A stretch of DNA of 64,000 bases from contig NW_025943855.1 in assembly GCF_000764305.2 (NCBI RefSeq), forward strand, positions 186,001-250,000, read 5' to 3'. The stretch comes from Hyalella azteca (lineage: Eukaryota > Arthropoda > Malacostraca > Amphipoda > Hyalellidae). Below the pieces are notes generated by a model. That model saw only the letters and a program-made list of their open reading frames with translations, searched no databases and was not told where the DNA came from. Position numbers and translations under genes: made by a program. Within the stretch, counting starts at the first letter, position 1. Each line of letters starts with the position of its first letter. Of the stretch, positions 52,652 through 64,000 are shown piece by piece.

Positions 52652-55500
52652 CATTATATTATTTCTTTAACCTTCAACTAATTGAGTCATTAGGAGATTA
52701 ACAGTTGGTAATGGCTGTAGTTTGGGTTGCACGCCTTTATTGATACCGCGTATTACGTTACTCAGAATATACCCAGCACTACGCATGCAAATTCGCTTCT
52801 CAATTTGAAAATGTCTGATTCTTTCGAGCATTAGCACAAATTACTCAACCACATTTAAAAGTTACGTGTTCCTTTACAGTAATGAATTCGCTGTTTGAAT
52901 TATGCGATTGCAAAAAATAACGCTCATTCGTTCATCACATGAAAGGCATTCAGTATCATGATGCAAAATTTCGTAACGAAACCTATACGTTTCGGGGCAG
53001 TTTCTGCACGCGTCGTTGCAAAATGTCTCCCTATCCATATCCCAGCATTAATAAGCTAAGCCACTTATGGTTTAATTAGAGCGATCAGTCTCTCATTAAA
53101 GCTCTAACGTTGCAGTTACAAAACTTTCAGACAACCTACACTGAGCCATTGCTCATCGCTCTGACAGCCGACGATTAAGCAGAAACCATCTAAACAGAAG
53201 CAGTTGATGAAACAGACCGGCAAGGTAAAGCACCGAATCCCAGCCTTGATGAACCTATCAACTTTTTTACTGACAGGATGCGCGGAAAGTTTAGACGGGA
53301 ATCTGCCATCAAAGTTCATTCAAGGTCAATCCAGTGCAATGTAATTTTTTGTCAGTAACTATAGCATGCAAAAAACCCGAGGGTTGTAAAGTTTTCGCTA
53401 AAATAAGCGATAAATAATAAAAACAAGGTAAATTCTGTTCCGAGTGTGAAATGCCGATCTCGCACACAAAACACCAGAATATATTTGGGTCAAAAATTCT
53501 AATGCATTTATGCCTTAATTCTTCTATCCGATGTAATTATTTGCATGAAAATTAGAGATCGAGGAAAATGTAAGAAAAATCGAAGATCAATATACTTGTT
53601 AGGATAAATTAGAATAAACTCACACTCATAGCCATCACGATGCCAAAACGGAGAAAGAAAAACACGGCTAATTGATGGAAAGTAATCAAAGTAGTGCAAA
53701 TAATTCTCGCTTTTTAAAAATTTTTTGTGATGATGCATCAATACTTCCTCTTTGTATGCCTACTTGTTTTGTGCTCGTATTCGGAACTTGATGTTACTTC
53801 CAAGTTCCGTATCAGCTTTGGCTTTTGCTTTGAAAACTTTTCGTGTAAACTTTGAGAAATTAGATTACGTTGGCGGGCTTTCCCTTGATGCGAAATGGAA
53901 AGTTATTGCAATTGCGAAAAATCCATGTATTGTGCTTTCTTTCTTGTTTTAGAATTAAATTTGACGATGACATAAATTAGCTCGCGATGCCATTTATCAA
54001 TAACAATTTCAGTTGAGGACAATTTCTTCGAATGATTTATTGCAAATGAAATAGATACAAATATTTAAACACGAAGTTTATCATTTATATTAATGACCAG
54101 AATCTTGTTTGTGATTGTGTGTGTGCTTGCGTATGTTTGATGTCTTGCTCTAGAAATATTAGGAATAAATGAAGGTCCATCCACGTGTCGGAATCATCAG
54201 GCCTCCACGTCCATGACACGTGGAGATCCGATGAAAGGATTATGAAATCTTACAGATTATCTACACTGAACAACACAGGGCAACCTGACTGTAAGTTTTA
54301 ATACGTAATGAAACTATCAAAAATTTTCTTCGAAGCTTGACAAATTAAAAAAAAATAATCGCGATGGAAAGATAGTAATTGGATAAACCAATCCGAAGAC
54401 AAGGCAAATAATTTAATTATTATAGGTGAATTCATGGGATATTGGAATGGGCGCCAACCTGAAACAATCATGCTTATGAAGAAGAAATTATATAAAATAT
54501 TATTGCAAATCTTTAGTTAAAATATATAGGTACATATTGAATATCTGGTACTTTCTCGGCTAAGCCATCCATATATTTAGAAGGCTGTCAAAAAGCCAGT
54601 AAAAATTTCATACCTTGTATGTTCCAGAATTTTCGACTGGTTGCAGCATATCTAAAATAAAATATATAATTCAGTACAATATTACCAATATATTAAATAT
54701 AATTAAAATTTGAATAAATATTTATAAGATTTATTAATAAAGAAATATTCATTTATACATTATAAGAAAATAAATTCTCATATTGGGAGAAACAGACCAA
54801 AATGCTTTCAATTTCAGGAGCCAAAAAAGTTTTAGAATACGAAACAAATTTAAGCTATGACGTCCGTCTGGCACACAATTATTCATTTATATTTACCAAC
54901 GTAATGATGAATATTATTCTCGACCATCTTACCTTACCCTCTTGTTATACATGTATTATACATGTATTAATTAAGCGGCACATGAGGAACAAAGATCAAA
55001 TCATCATTAGGTGTCTAGGACTTGCGTACGAGTTATTCGGACTAGTTGCAAGAGTTCATTGCAAAGTTTTTCTTATTTTGAGGCAAATTTTTTTCGGCAG
55101 GATGAATATACTCAAGGAGATTTGATAATTAAATCAGTGAGCATTGGCTTTGTGACATTTATTAAATATTTTATAGAGCTCAAATTGGAATTTTCAATTA
55201 TTTTATTCAAATATAGCAAACTTTTTAAAAGTTTATGGACTCGTATTACTTAACAACTGAGGAAATTTTGAAAATTATAAACAATCCCAATACTTGAAAG
55301 AAAAACCTTTATTAAAAATTTCTCAATTGAATGCAAAATAATTTATTTGAACTCATGCAGTAGTGACACAAACAAAAAAAATTAAATTCACAACACAGGA
55401 TCGCTCGCCATTGAAAATTCGATTTTTAAGCTTAGTTATTTCTCAATCATTTTTGTAATGAGTGCTCCAATAGCGACCAACACACTCAGAGCACTTATTA
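52652..55500. other. Intergenic stretch with one exon-like segment
   Basis: No gene is certain. A 38-nt minus-strand segment at 54614-54651 is bounded by good splice motifs (see findings). A 9-bp stem (CCACGTGTC/GACACGTGG) lies at 54181-54223. Confidence 0.45.
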
Positions 55501-56150
55501 TCAATCATCATCTCGGTTTTCTTGCTCACGACGTCTTTTCGCTATTTCAGCCTGTAAGCGATCCGAGATCTTGAGATATTCCAGTTTGCCTTAGCGATCG
55601 TATTCGCTCATTTGCAGACCGTGATTGACTTTTGATTGGCCTTCAAGAATTCGCACTTAAATTAAAAGGTGAAGCGTTTCCACTGAGCGCAAGGTTTCTC
55701 TACTAAATGGATATTACATTTTCTAGAGAAATTATCTAGAACTTCCAAGGTCCCAACGCTCGAATTCTTCAGCATCGTCTGATGTTCCGTCACCACATAT
55801 AAACGAAGCTGAGGTGTGATCCATGAATGAAACTAAAATTCACGGATTTGTGATCCATAAATGAAGATGAAATTCACGGAGTTGTGATCTGCAAATATCC
55901 ACAAATGAAGATAAAATTTAGGGAGAAGTGATCCTCCAATGAAGCCGAAATTCACGGAGTTGTGATCCACAAATGAAGCCGAAATTCACGGAGTTTTGCT
56001 CCACAAATGAAGCCAAAATTCACGGAGTTAGGAGCCAGGTCATTTTTCGCTGATGCAGAACCATCGCTCGAATGGTTGCGTTGAATCCGATCTTCCAGAA
56101 CAGTGACCAAGAATGAACTACACTGAACCATTTTTTGCATTTCAGGAAAT
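55501..56150 (-). pseudogene. Decayed ORF remnant split by a 34-bp minisatellite
   Basis: On the minus strand, one frame from about 55800 down to the TGA at 55501 reads GDGTSDDAEEFERWDLGSS, a region with stops, then ILEGQSKVNHGLQMSEYDR, a stop (TAA), and KLEYLKISDRLQAEIAKRRR followed by EQENRDDD. The coherent charged-helix C-terminus interrupted by several in-frame stops suggests a dead gene or element-encoded protein. Upstream, beyond the 34-bp repeats, another piece reads VLEDRIQRNHSSDGSASAKN in a different frame and may belong to it. The tail style resembles MADF/Myb-like element proteins, but I cannot name the family. Confidence 0.4.
55811..56033. repeat. 34-bp minisatellite
   Basis: About six to seven units of 'aaatgaagccgaaattcacg' plus 'gagttgtgatccac' in head-to-tail order, with early units more diverged. 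Exact 34-bp spacing is visible between units starting at 55941 and 55975. Confidence 0.85.
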
Positions 56151-56379
56151 ATTCCGAAGGCATTTACGTTGCTTCAGACTAATCAGGAGAACATTTGTAT
56201 TTTCTTTTTATTTTTTTTTTAACGCCAAAAAGGCAGAAAATATAAAATTATGTTAAATAATACATTTTATTCCTCTCTGCAGTCATTCACTGTATTGAAA
56301 ATCCAATCTTAATTGTTATGATATTTGTGCTTCTGTAAATAATGCAGCGTGATCTTCTCTTATTTAAATTAAGACCTAA

Positions 56380-56600
56380 TTAAGCTTTATTTAACTGGTG
56401 GCTATAATTCATCTTAATTTACCTAGTGGCCTGATTAGGACTGATTTACATAATGGACTAATCAAGGCTTAATTAACATAATGGCTAATTAAGACGTGTT
56501 TCAGTAGTGGTCTATTTAATACTTATTTAACTTCTGGCTTGATCAAGCCTAATTTAACTAATGATCAAATTATTCTCCATTTACCTAGGGGCCTATTTAA
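56380..56600. repeat. Degenerate ~33-bp tandem repeat
   Basis: The phrase of type 'taattaagacttatttaact' then 'agtggcc' recurs about seven times with many substitutions, for example 'gcctgattaggactgattta' and 'ctaatcaaggcttaattaac'. Confidence 0.7.
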
Positions 56601-56609
56601 GATTGAACC

Positions 56610-59329
56610 AATAGAACAAACAAGACTGCACCGACGCTAGCTGGAGCCGTCGCTCGTTTAAGTAGAAATGTACCTCTGATAATATTAGGATTTGGTCAAT
56701 ATTTTCTTAGAGCTTCGCCTCAAAAAAAAAAAAAAAGCGGAGCATAGTTTGATTTTTTTTTCATAGTTTCAATATTTTAGTATAATTGTAAAAGAAAATA
56801 GAAATAATTTCTTGGTAGCTAGAAAGATTGTCTTTGTTGGTTTGCGATTGTATTTTGTGGTTTTGTTCATTTTTTGTAAGCAGAGAAAAGCCATAAAAGT
56901 TCTTGCAAAATTGAAGTTGGGACGCCAGGACTTTTTTCATCTGCACCAACTGTTCTTAATTGTACATACGTTGGTAACAATTGATGGCCTGAGAGAAGTG
57001 ACAAATTGTTTAAGCGAGTACATGCTCGTAGCCAGCCAACAAATGATGGACTGACATACATTGCAACATGATGATAATATTGGTAATTAGCTACACTCCT
57101 AAAATTGTAAAATATAATGATAGTAAATTAGCTGGAGAGCTGACTATAATGACTATATAAATGACTATATAAATAAAGGCAATTTTATACCGAGAAACCT
57201 TGCGCGATCTCATTACCCTTTTTAATCAGACTGCCTTTACGCGATCCCTCTGAAAGGCAGTCTGATTCAAGAACAAAAGATCTCATTAATTGAAGAGCAG
57301 GAGAATCATTAATTTTTCAAAGGACTTGACGGAAACCATGACATGACCGAGACTAGTTCTCTGACGCAAAATGTACAAGGTCTCGCAAACTCTTGGGCTG
57401 CGCTAGCTCGAAAAATGACATTCATACTAAAGAATTATCGAATATTGTTCTTTTATCACAGAAAAGACGTAAGCATGAATTAAAATAAGCAAATTCCATT
57501 TAATGTAAAAAATTATATAAAAAATCTGGAACACTAAAAATATTCTAATTTCGGAAATATTCAAATGTTGCCGAGGAAAGTCAGCGCTCACTGCTGCTTC
57601 ATAAAGTCGTATACTGCTTTAAGAAGGCCGAGTTTTCCTTGACTATATAAAGCAACAAGTCACAAGCTGCTTCATGGAGCCATAAGTATACTGTCGCTGT
57701 CTAAGCCAGAGGTCTTTACAGGCTTCTAAAAGCCATAATTTCATTTCATTTATTAGGCCCCAAGTCACTGAAGAAAAGCTACATGCCTGAGTTGGTGACT
57801 AAAGATACAGGGTTCACTCCATTTCCGAGCCACAACTACCCCGTAGCATTTCACCGCCTCGTGAGTCAGAAGTTTAATAAAGTTTAGGCTGATAGAAAAG
57901 ATTCATTGATTTCTGCTGCTGGAAAAACCTTGAGATACTCATTGCTTTATTAGGCAATACGTACAGAGCGTTTTATACCGAACAAAAGCGTCTGCTTCCA
58001 TACACTGAACCAAATCTCTCATAGCGTGAAGTTTCCGTTGGTTTTGATGCCTAAAATTTACAAATGCGTTAGTTTCAGCCTAAAATAATTCCCAGATGAC
58101 AATTCTCGGGTTTATTCAATAAATTAAATTTTAAAAATTCATAATAATGCCTCATGAAACGAAAACTCCGTTTTATTGACACCTCAGATTGAAAACCCTT
58201 GCAAGACATGATCGATTAAAAAAACATATGATAGGGAAAACAGGAAATTTTTGGTAACTAGAATAGAATTTTTATAGGCATTATAATAAATTGAATGTTT
58301 TTTTAAGTAGTGAAATTAATTTTGTACGAGAAGTAAATTAAATTGCTGCCACGAAAGATTTATTAAAAATTGAAATTAAATTGCTGCTGCCAGACAAGCC
58401 TTCTCTTGAAGTTATTACAAAGTAACTTACTGTATGGTAATAAATTCAAACCAGATATGAAACACCACAGAAAATTCGAAGTGGAACATTTAAAACCTCT
58501 TATTTTAAACCATCATCCATTATAAAAACAAAAATTATCTGCTGTTCTGTGCACTAAAAATAAAATCTAGTACATGTGACTCGAAAAAATGATTCAGATA
58601 TAAGAGAAGACCCAAGCCACGGAATACCAATTTTTCCATCGACGAAGAAAGATTGACAGATACCGAGACTTCCACTAAAGAAGAAACGAAGACAGCCTTG
58701 TGTAAAACCAAATAATTGCGGCTAACACATCAGACAAAATTCATTTCATAAGCTGATATGGATTATTTCACGCCAAAAAAAATGTCTTCAATAAACTTAA
58801 AAAATTTGTAAAATAGACTGTATAGAATGCCATCATCCGAAGACTCGATCTAATGAAGCCAGGCCAGAGAGGCCCTCTTCGCTTATTGACACACGCCTCT
58901 CCTTCTTCGACTCGCCTTCATCTCAGAACTTTTTAATTGCAGTTGTCGCTTCCTTTGATGATGATAACCTGGCTCGCAGGCCCAGATTTTTAGGCATCTA
59001 AGAAAAAGCAAAATAGCCGTCGCAAAGTTCAAACTTACGCGAGCAGAGTTGAGAAGCTCCAAAAGTTTTGTTTAAGAAAATAATAGATCATAAGTCAGTG
59101 TGACTTTTTTCGCTAAAAGGGGCAATGGCATCGCCTTTATATTCAACACTGTGACGAAACGTTCGATATTAGACTTAAAATGTGATGCTAATTTTAAAGA
59201 TTTGAATTGAAAATATTGATTGATTAATAATGACTGCTACGAGTCTCAAGCAGGTAAGTTCATGTTGTGAAATGATATTCAATAATAGTTAGGTAATTTG
59301 GTAAATAAAAACATGCAATATAATATAAA
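56610..59329. other. Intergenic stretch, no gene seen
   Basis: AT-rich with short frames only. A perfect 15-bp stem hairpin lies at 57224-57267. A slightly GC-richer patch at 58850-59000 has no recognisable coding motif. Confidence 0.5.
57224..57267. repeat. Perfect 15-bp stem hairpin
   Basis: AATCAGACTGCCTTT (57224-57238) and AAAGGCAGTCTGATT (57253-57267) flank a 14-nt loop. Confidence 0.85.
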
Positions 59330-59546
59330 GGTCTAACGGTCTACCCGCCACTGCACGGCGGGTCTAACGGTCTACCCGCCACTGCACGGCGGGTCTGACG
59401 GTCTACCCGTCACTGCACGGCAGGTCTGACGGTCTACCCGCCACTGCACGGTGGGTCTGACGGTCTACACTCCACTGCACGGCGGGTCTGACGATCTACC
59501 CGCCACTGCACGGCAGGTCTAACGGTCTACCCGTCACTGCACGGCG
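59330..59546. repeat. 31-bp minisatellite, 7 units with palindromic core
   Basis: Seven exact-length units of 'ggtctaacggtctacccgcc' plus 'actgcacggcg'. Each unit and the start of the next hold a CCCGCC-ACTGCAC-GGCGGG dyad, so single strands could form a row of short hairpins. Units differ mainly at the dyad and at aacgg/gacgg. Confidence 0.93.
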
Positions 59547-60617
59547 GTTTTAAAATATAGACAAAATTTCTCGTTCCTGTGAGCGCGGTCAATTCTCTGC
59601 ATTTTTATAGTGCAGGTGCGTCGAGTCGTCAAAGCAATTCTTCGCCGTCGAATATGAACCTGCATTAAATGAAACAGAAAAAATGTTTCAGATGATATTC
59701 ACTGCGGTTAAAAAAAAAAGAGAAGTTCGCGGTAAGAAACCTGCCAGGTTTGAAACCAGAATCATTGATAGTGTTATTGTTTAAAATTATTCGTTAGCCG
59801 TTTGTTTTAATTTCATTTTGAAGCTCAAATGGGTTATAGAGGTGTTATTTATTGATTTTTATTCTGTTTAAAATGCGGAACAATTCCCGAAGACGAAGGC
59901 AGTGTAAATAAATATGAAAGCTCGGTGTTATAAATTTATTTTGATAATTCATTTCTTAAATTAAAGATAACATACAGGGCTGAATAGTTTTAAATTTCGA
60001 GAAAAATTGTGCCCAGCAACAATGCAAAAGTTTACGCGTATAAGCTCACAGCTCTGGTGATGCAGAAACAAGTTGCTCTGCATCATAATGTATATAATTA
60101 TGCAAATAATGTATATAGCCTTACAAAAAATTTACCTTTGTAAATGCAAGAAAAAGTACTCTTCGTTAACTTTGAAAAAAATCACGTAAAAAGACATAGC
60201 ACAATTCGAATACAATGCTTAAAGTTTGCCTTTCTGTGGAGGGGAAAAATATGTTAATTTTTGCGCCGTTTGATATAATTAAATTCATTTTCAAGTCTGA
60301 ACTATTAAATTCTTAATAAACATCCAAATCTTACACAAATGGATATTAATATATCAGAAAATATGCACTCAGAAAAATTAGTGAAGTTTTATCCGAAATT
60401 TACTGTAATTTCTGCATTATCTGGGTCACCTTGACTCAGTTTGTCCTGGCCACAAAGACGTATCAGTGCTATATCCACTTTCTGGTCGTACTTTGGCAAA
60501 GAAAATGTGTCGCTATTTGGACAATGTGGCACATTGATGTTTTCTTAGCGCACTTGGGTTTTATCTCAAGTAAATTATTGTCACATGCATATTTCTGTAT
60601 ATTTGGCGGCTGTTTTC
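59547..60617. other. Intergenic stretch, no gene seen
   Basis: No coding, RNA or mobile feature is recognised. Confidence 0.5.
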
Positions 60618-60747
60618 AGCGCATTTTCTCATTTATGGAAAAAATGCACTACTGTGCTCGCCATGTCCGTCCGTCTGTCTGTCTGTCTGTCCGTCTGTCC
60701 GTCCGTCTGTCCGTGACCTCAAGTTTTCGTCGACGAGAAAATGCGCT
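60618..60747 (+). mobile_element. Short MITE-like repeat, copy 2
   Basis: Same AGCGCATTTTCTC/GAGAAAATGCGCT ends and the same interior as 22470-22604, differing mostly in the number and order of CTGT/CCGT units. Both copies are in the same orientation. A 146-codon open frame across it is incidental. Confidence 0.87.
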
Positions 60748-63700
60748 CTCTGTCACTCACTGCAGTGAATTATATTATTTTTTTGCATCTGTAGCCTCAG
60801 CATCTATAAAAATATTGACAGTATATACGATTGCAACAGAACAAATATATATTTGTAAAAAATATCTTTAATATATTTTTTTAATGCCAGGTTGATTGTG
60901 TGTTTAAAGCCTTTAATTATAAAATTATTGTAGATATTTAAGAGCGCATTCACAATACCTAACATTTCGAGACATGGTCAAGACCTGAAATTTTATATTT
61001 TGCTTGTCAGTTCTAAATGCAATAAGACAAGACAAGAAAACTTTAATTCAATATTTACTCTCAAACACTTTGTTCGCCACTTGGAAAATAGTGGAGTTAC
61101 AATATTACGTTGGAGTTACTTTTATTACGTCCGAGTTACATCGTAATAATAGGGTTGTTACATCACGCTTCGAACTGGCAAAGAGAAAATGAATTTCTAT
61201 TATCATTCATTAGCTGAAAAATCTTATCTCATATGTAATTGATTGACAACTCTGATCTCGTGCACGTTGATACAACTAATATAATTTAAAGTATAGATTT
61301 AATTTTCAATCAAGATCGAAACCCACGAGATATTGACATGAGCTTAGCGGATTGTTTAGAGCAGATCATCAATTAGAATGGCTATAATGAACGAGTCCTT
61401 TTTTACGCGAAGCCTGCAATTTTTTATTTGTTGTTCCATAAAACTGCTAACCGATTTTATATGAACTAATTTTACTTTAATTCAGAAATAAAATACTGGA
61501 ATCAATGAAGCATTCATAGGAACTTGACGCGGTAATCTGAATATTTGCTTGCTTTTAAAAGTAATAAATATTTTTTATGGAACGGCTTCAGTCGAAAATC
61601 AAATAAATTAAGAATTTGTAAAAATCACTGCCGGTTATCGACCTAAAGAAAAGTACTTACTAAACTATACATAAAATACTCATGGAGTCTCATCGAGTAC
61701 CAGACTCAACTACTCACAACGACTACCATTTAACTACCGACACAAATCACTCACAATACTGTTTAGACTACACATAGATACGTACATAAATATATTATTA
61801 TATGTTTGTTGATTTATTGCCTCCTACCTTCGAACAGCACCTAGAGACATCTTTCGGCCGGTTTTTCGGAGCTTCAAAAAGGCTGAACTTGGCCGTTGAA
61901 AACGTGACCCTCTTAAAGATTTGATACTTCAGTGTTCTCTGGGCATTGGTGGGCATTAAATTGGCCACTGTCGACCACTAAGAGCATGAGGCTTATATTC
62001 AGTGCATTGACCGACTAGAAGAACGTACACCAACCTTCGAATGAGATGTGGACTAAAAGATAGGCAAAATATTTTAAGATCAGTAAATATTGTATATATT
62101 TTGCTTTAGGAATAAAGAGAGTAAAAATATACAGAGTTTAGATCGGGAATTAACAAACCCTTATAGCATTAACTTCGATTTCGATAATTTAAGTTCACAA
62201 GTAAGTTTTGAGCAGTAGAGCGCTTTTCTACTTCTGGAAAATTAAATGAAAAGAAATATTATATGTCGATAGTTTGATCAATGTCAATAAAATCCGCGGT
62301 AAATTGAACAGATTGTATACTAAATAATAGGATTTAATTCATTCATATGGAAATGAAATCAGCTGATAAGCCAGCAGGATGGAATCAGTTATATATATTA
62401 ATATAAATTCTTATTATCATTGACAGCTAATTGTAATCAGTGATAACAATTCTTTATCACTTTAGTGAATATAATGGCACCTGAATGCAATGCTTAATTA
62501 TGTGCAGTATAAACGATTTTGTGACAGCAATCGAGTTATTCAGACCTGAGTTGGGGTCTAAAAACCGAATTCAATAAATGAGAAAAACATCCGTTAAATG
62601 GACAATATTCCGTCGAAACTCAAATGCTGGGAGCAAAATTTGACTGATAATATTAGTAGTCTACAAAATTTCAATCGTAAAAGTAAACACGCCAGCTTTT
62701 AAGTCTCATAAAGCACATCCCTTTCTTAAGTAAAATGAAGGTTTACTAGATTAGGCAGGACATTTAAAAAATCCAAAATGCAGTACAAATAATTGGATTT
62801 GTCAATCACAACCACTAAGGAGAAAGTATCCCGCAAACAACGTGCTTGCATAAAGTTATCTATGGACATCAAATAAAATCTAAATAGTCTAATATGTAGA
62901 ATTGTACAAATATATGAATGGATTAGGAACTGTACTATTGGTAGACTTGCCAGATTTAATGGATAGATTAGAGAACAAGAAGAGAATGGAAACAACTTGG
63001 ATTATTGCAATAATAACGCAGAAATATGTCGATAAACTCATATTAAATAATACTGAGTTAAACTATCCAGCTTTAGTACAGGGTTTCAACATAATAAATT
63101 GTCGCTCAATACCTGTAAACAGTATAAACAAAATAAAATCATTGTTACTGAAGCAATAACTTGAAAAACAGTTAACAATGTACCAGGAATCAATAAATTT
63201 ACAGTGAAGCAACACGAAGAAATCGAGCAGATCGAGTCCAGAGGTCGTAAAGTAAGTAATTTAATTTGATGGCAAGATTGAGTGCGATTACGTGACTGCT
63301 GTTCTTGAACGCAAACGCGAACACCCATTCTCATGGCTTTACTGTTCATTGAAATTCCTTGTTCACAAGTCTCCACTGCTTATAAGATATCACTGTTTGC
63401 AGCAATTTACTGATCGAAGGACTTCACTGTTCACAGTACTTTCCTGCTCGTAGAATTTCACTGGTCACTAAAATTCGGCTTAGTAGATTAGTGAAAGTTG
63501 ACTCAAGATTCATCCAAATTTTTAGATGCCTCACTATGTACAGACGAATTACACACCTAATAAAATTTAAAACTAAAGCTCCAAAAATATATGTGTTTCT
63601 AAATCCGATATCTCTTGAGACTATTTTACCCGTCAGTTAAATTTCAATAAAAGAACTTCGCACTATATGAATATACTGCAAATTTTGTCTTATTCGTACT

Positions 63701-64000
63701 TGCATGTGTTTATTAAGCTTTAATGATAACTGTCATGTTCAAATAGTCAACAAGGATAATCTTGCAACAATTGGTGCAAATCAAATACATGGGAAAGATA
63801 TAGTAACACTTAGTTTAGTTTTTCCACCGCGTGCTCAAAATAAAGGAAAAATCACGGCGTTTCTTATTGGTCGAAAATGTGATTTTGTCCAATGTCAAAT
63901 GTGATTTTTACCAAGTCTTGGTAACAGCGTCTAAAAAATCAAACGACATTTAAAAGTCGAATGCCAAAGAGGTAAAAAGGAATTCGCGATTCTTTCATAC
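60748..64000. other. Intergenic end of window, no gene seen
   Basis: AT-rich; short open frames (for example 62902-63159, 85 codons) have no family motif. Loose repetition of 'ttcactgttcacag'-type phrases occurs at 63340-63470. Confidence 0.45.

Noticed and set aside
59330..59546. CRISPR-like array
   Set aside because: Units are directly adjacent with no unique spacers, and the setting is an intron-bearing animal genome; it is a minisatellite.
60431..60871. 146-codon plus-strand frame
   Set aside because: It runs through the second copy of the short MITE; the SVRLSV-type repeats come from the CTGT/CCGT microsatellite.

Overview
This is 64 kb of AT-rich, intron-rich animal DNA. Spliced genes with GT-AG introns, mariner remnants, many foldback/MITE-type elements and minisatellites point to an invertebrate, most likely an arthropod (possibly a crustacean). 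That assignment is inference from gene type and genome texture, not from a diagnostic marker. No rRNA, tRNA or CRISPR locus was recognised.

Two protein-coding genes are supported, in convergent (tail-to-tail) arrangement. (1) 1919-19383, plus strand: a complete-looking MEGF8 orthologue in 12 coding exons whose joined lengths (9,990 nt) stay in frame and give about 3,329 residues. The order is signal peptide, CUB, EGF, kelch propeller, PSI repeats, EGF/laminin-EGF, CUB, EGF, second kelch propeller, PSI repeats, EGF/laminin-EGF, one membrane span and a cytoplasmic tail with the MARRPFA motif. In vertebrates MEGF8 works with MOSMO and the MGRN1/RNF157 E3 ligases to clear Smoothened from the cell surface; the tail motif suggests that link is kept. 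(2) 45456 down to 27828, minus strand: a nine-exon leucine-rich-repeat gene resembling LRRC27, with 4,836 nt in one continuous frame (1,611 residues). It carries an unusual Ser-rich N-terminal extension of about 720 residues before the LRRs.

Layout: 1-1918 is repeat-bearing upstream DNA; 1919-19383 is MEGF8; 19384 to about 22.3 kb is its probable 3' UTR; 22.3-27.8 kb is intergenic with a 42-bp minisatellite; 27.8-45.5 kb is the LRRC27-like gene, whose introns hold a TTAA-flanked MITE, a mariner foldback, a nested foldback and other MITEs; 45.5-64 kb is intergenic, with a cluster of three RFX X-box matches near 49 kb (candidate control region of the LRRC27-like gene), a decayed ORF near 55.5 kb, and several minisatellites.

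The most unusual observations are: (a) exon-intron boundaries of MEGF8 repeatedly copied in tandem into the adjoining introns (exons 5, 8 and 10 at the donor side, exon 6 at the acceptor side); (b) a GC-AG intron in MEGF8; (c) a ~320-residue basic insertion with a furin-like RTRR site inside the first kelch propeller; (d) the X-box cluster; (e) a foldback element made of two inverted mariner 3' ends around a 19-bp tandem array.
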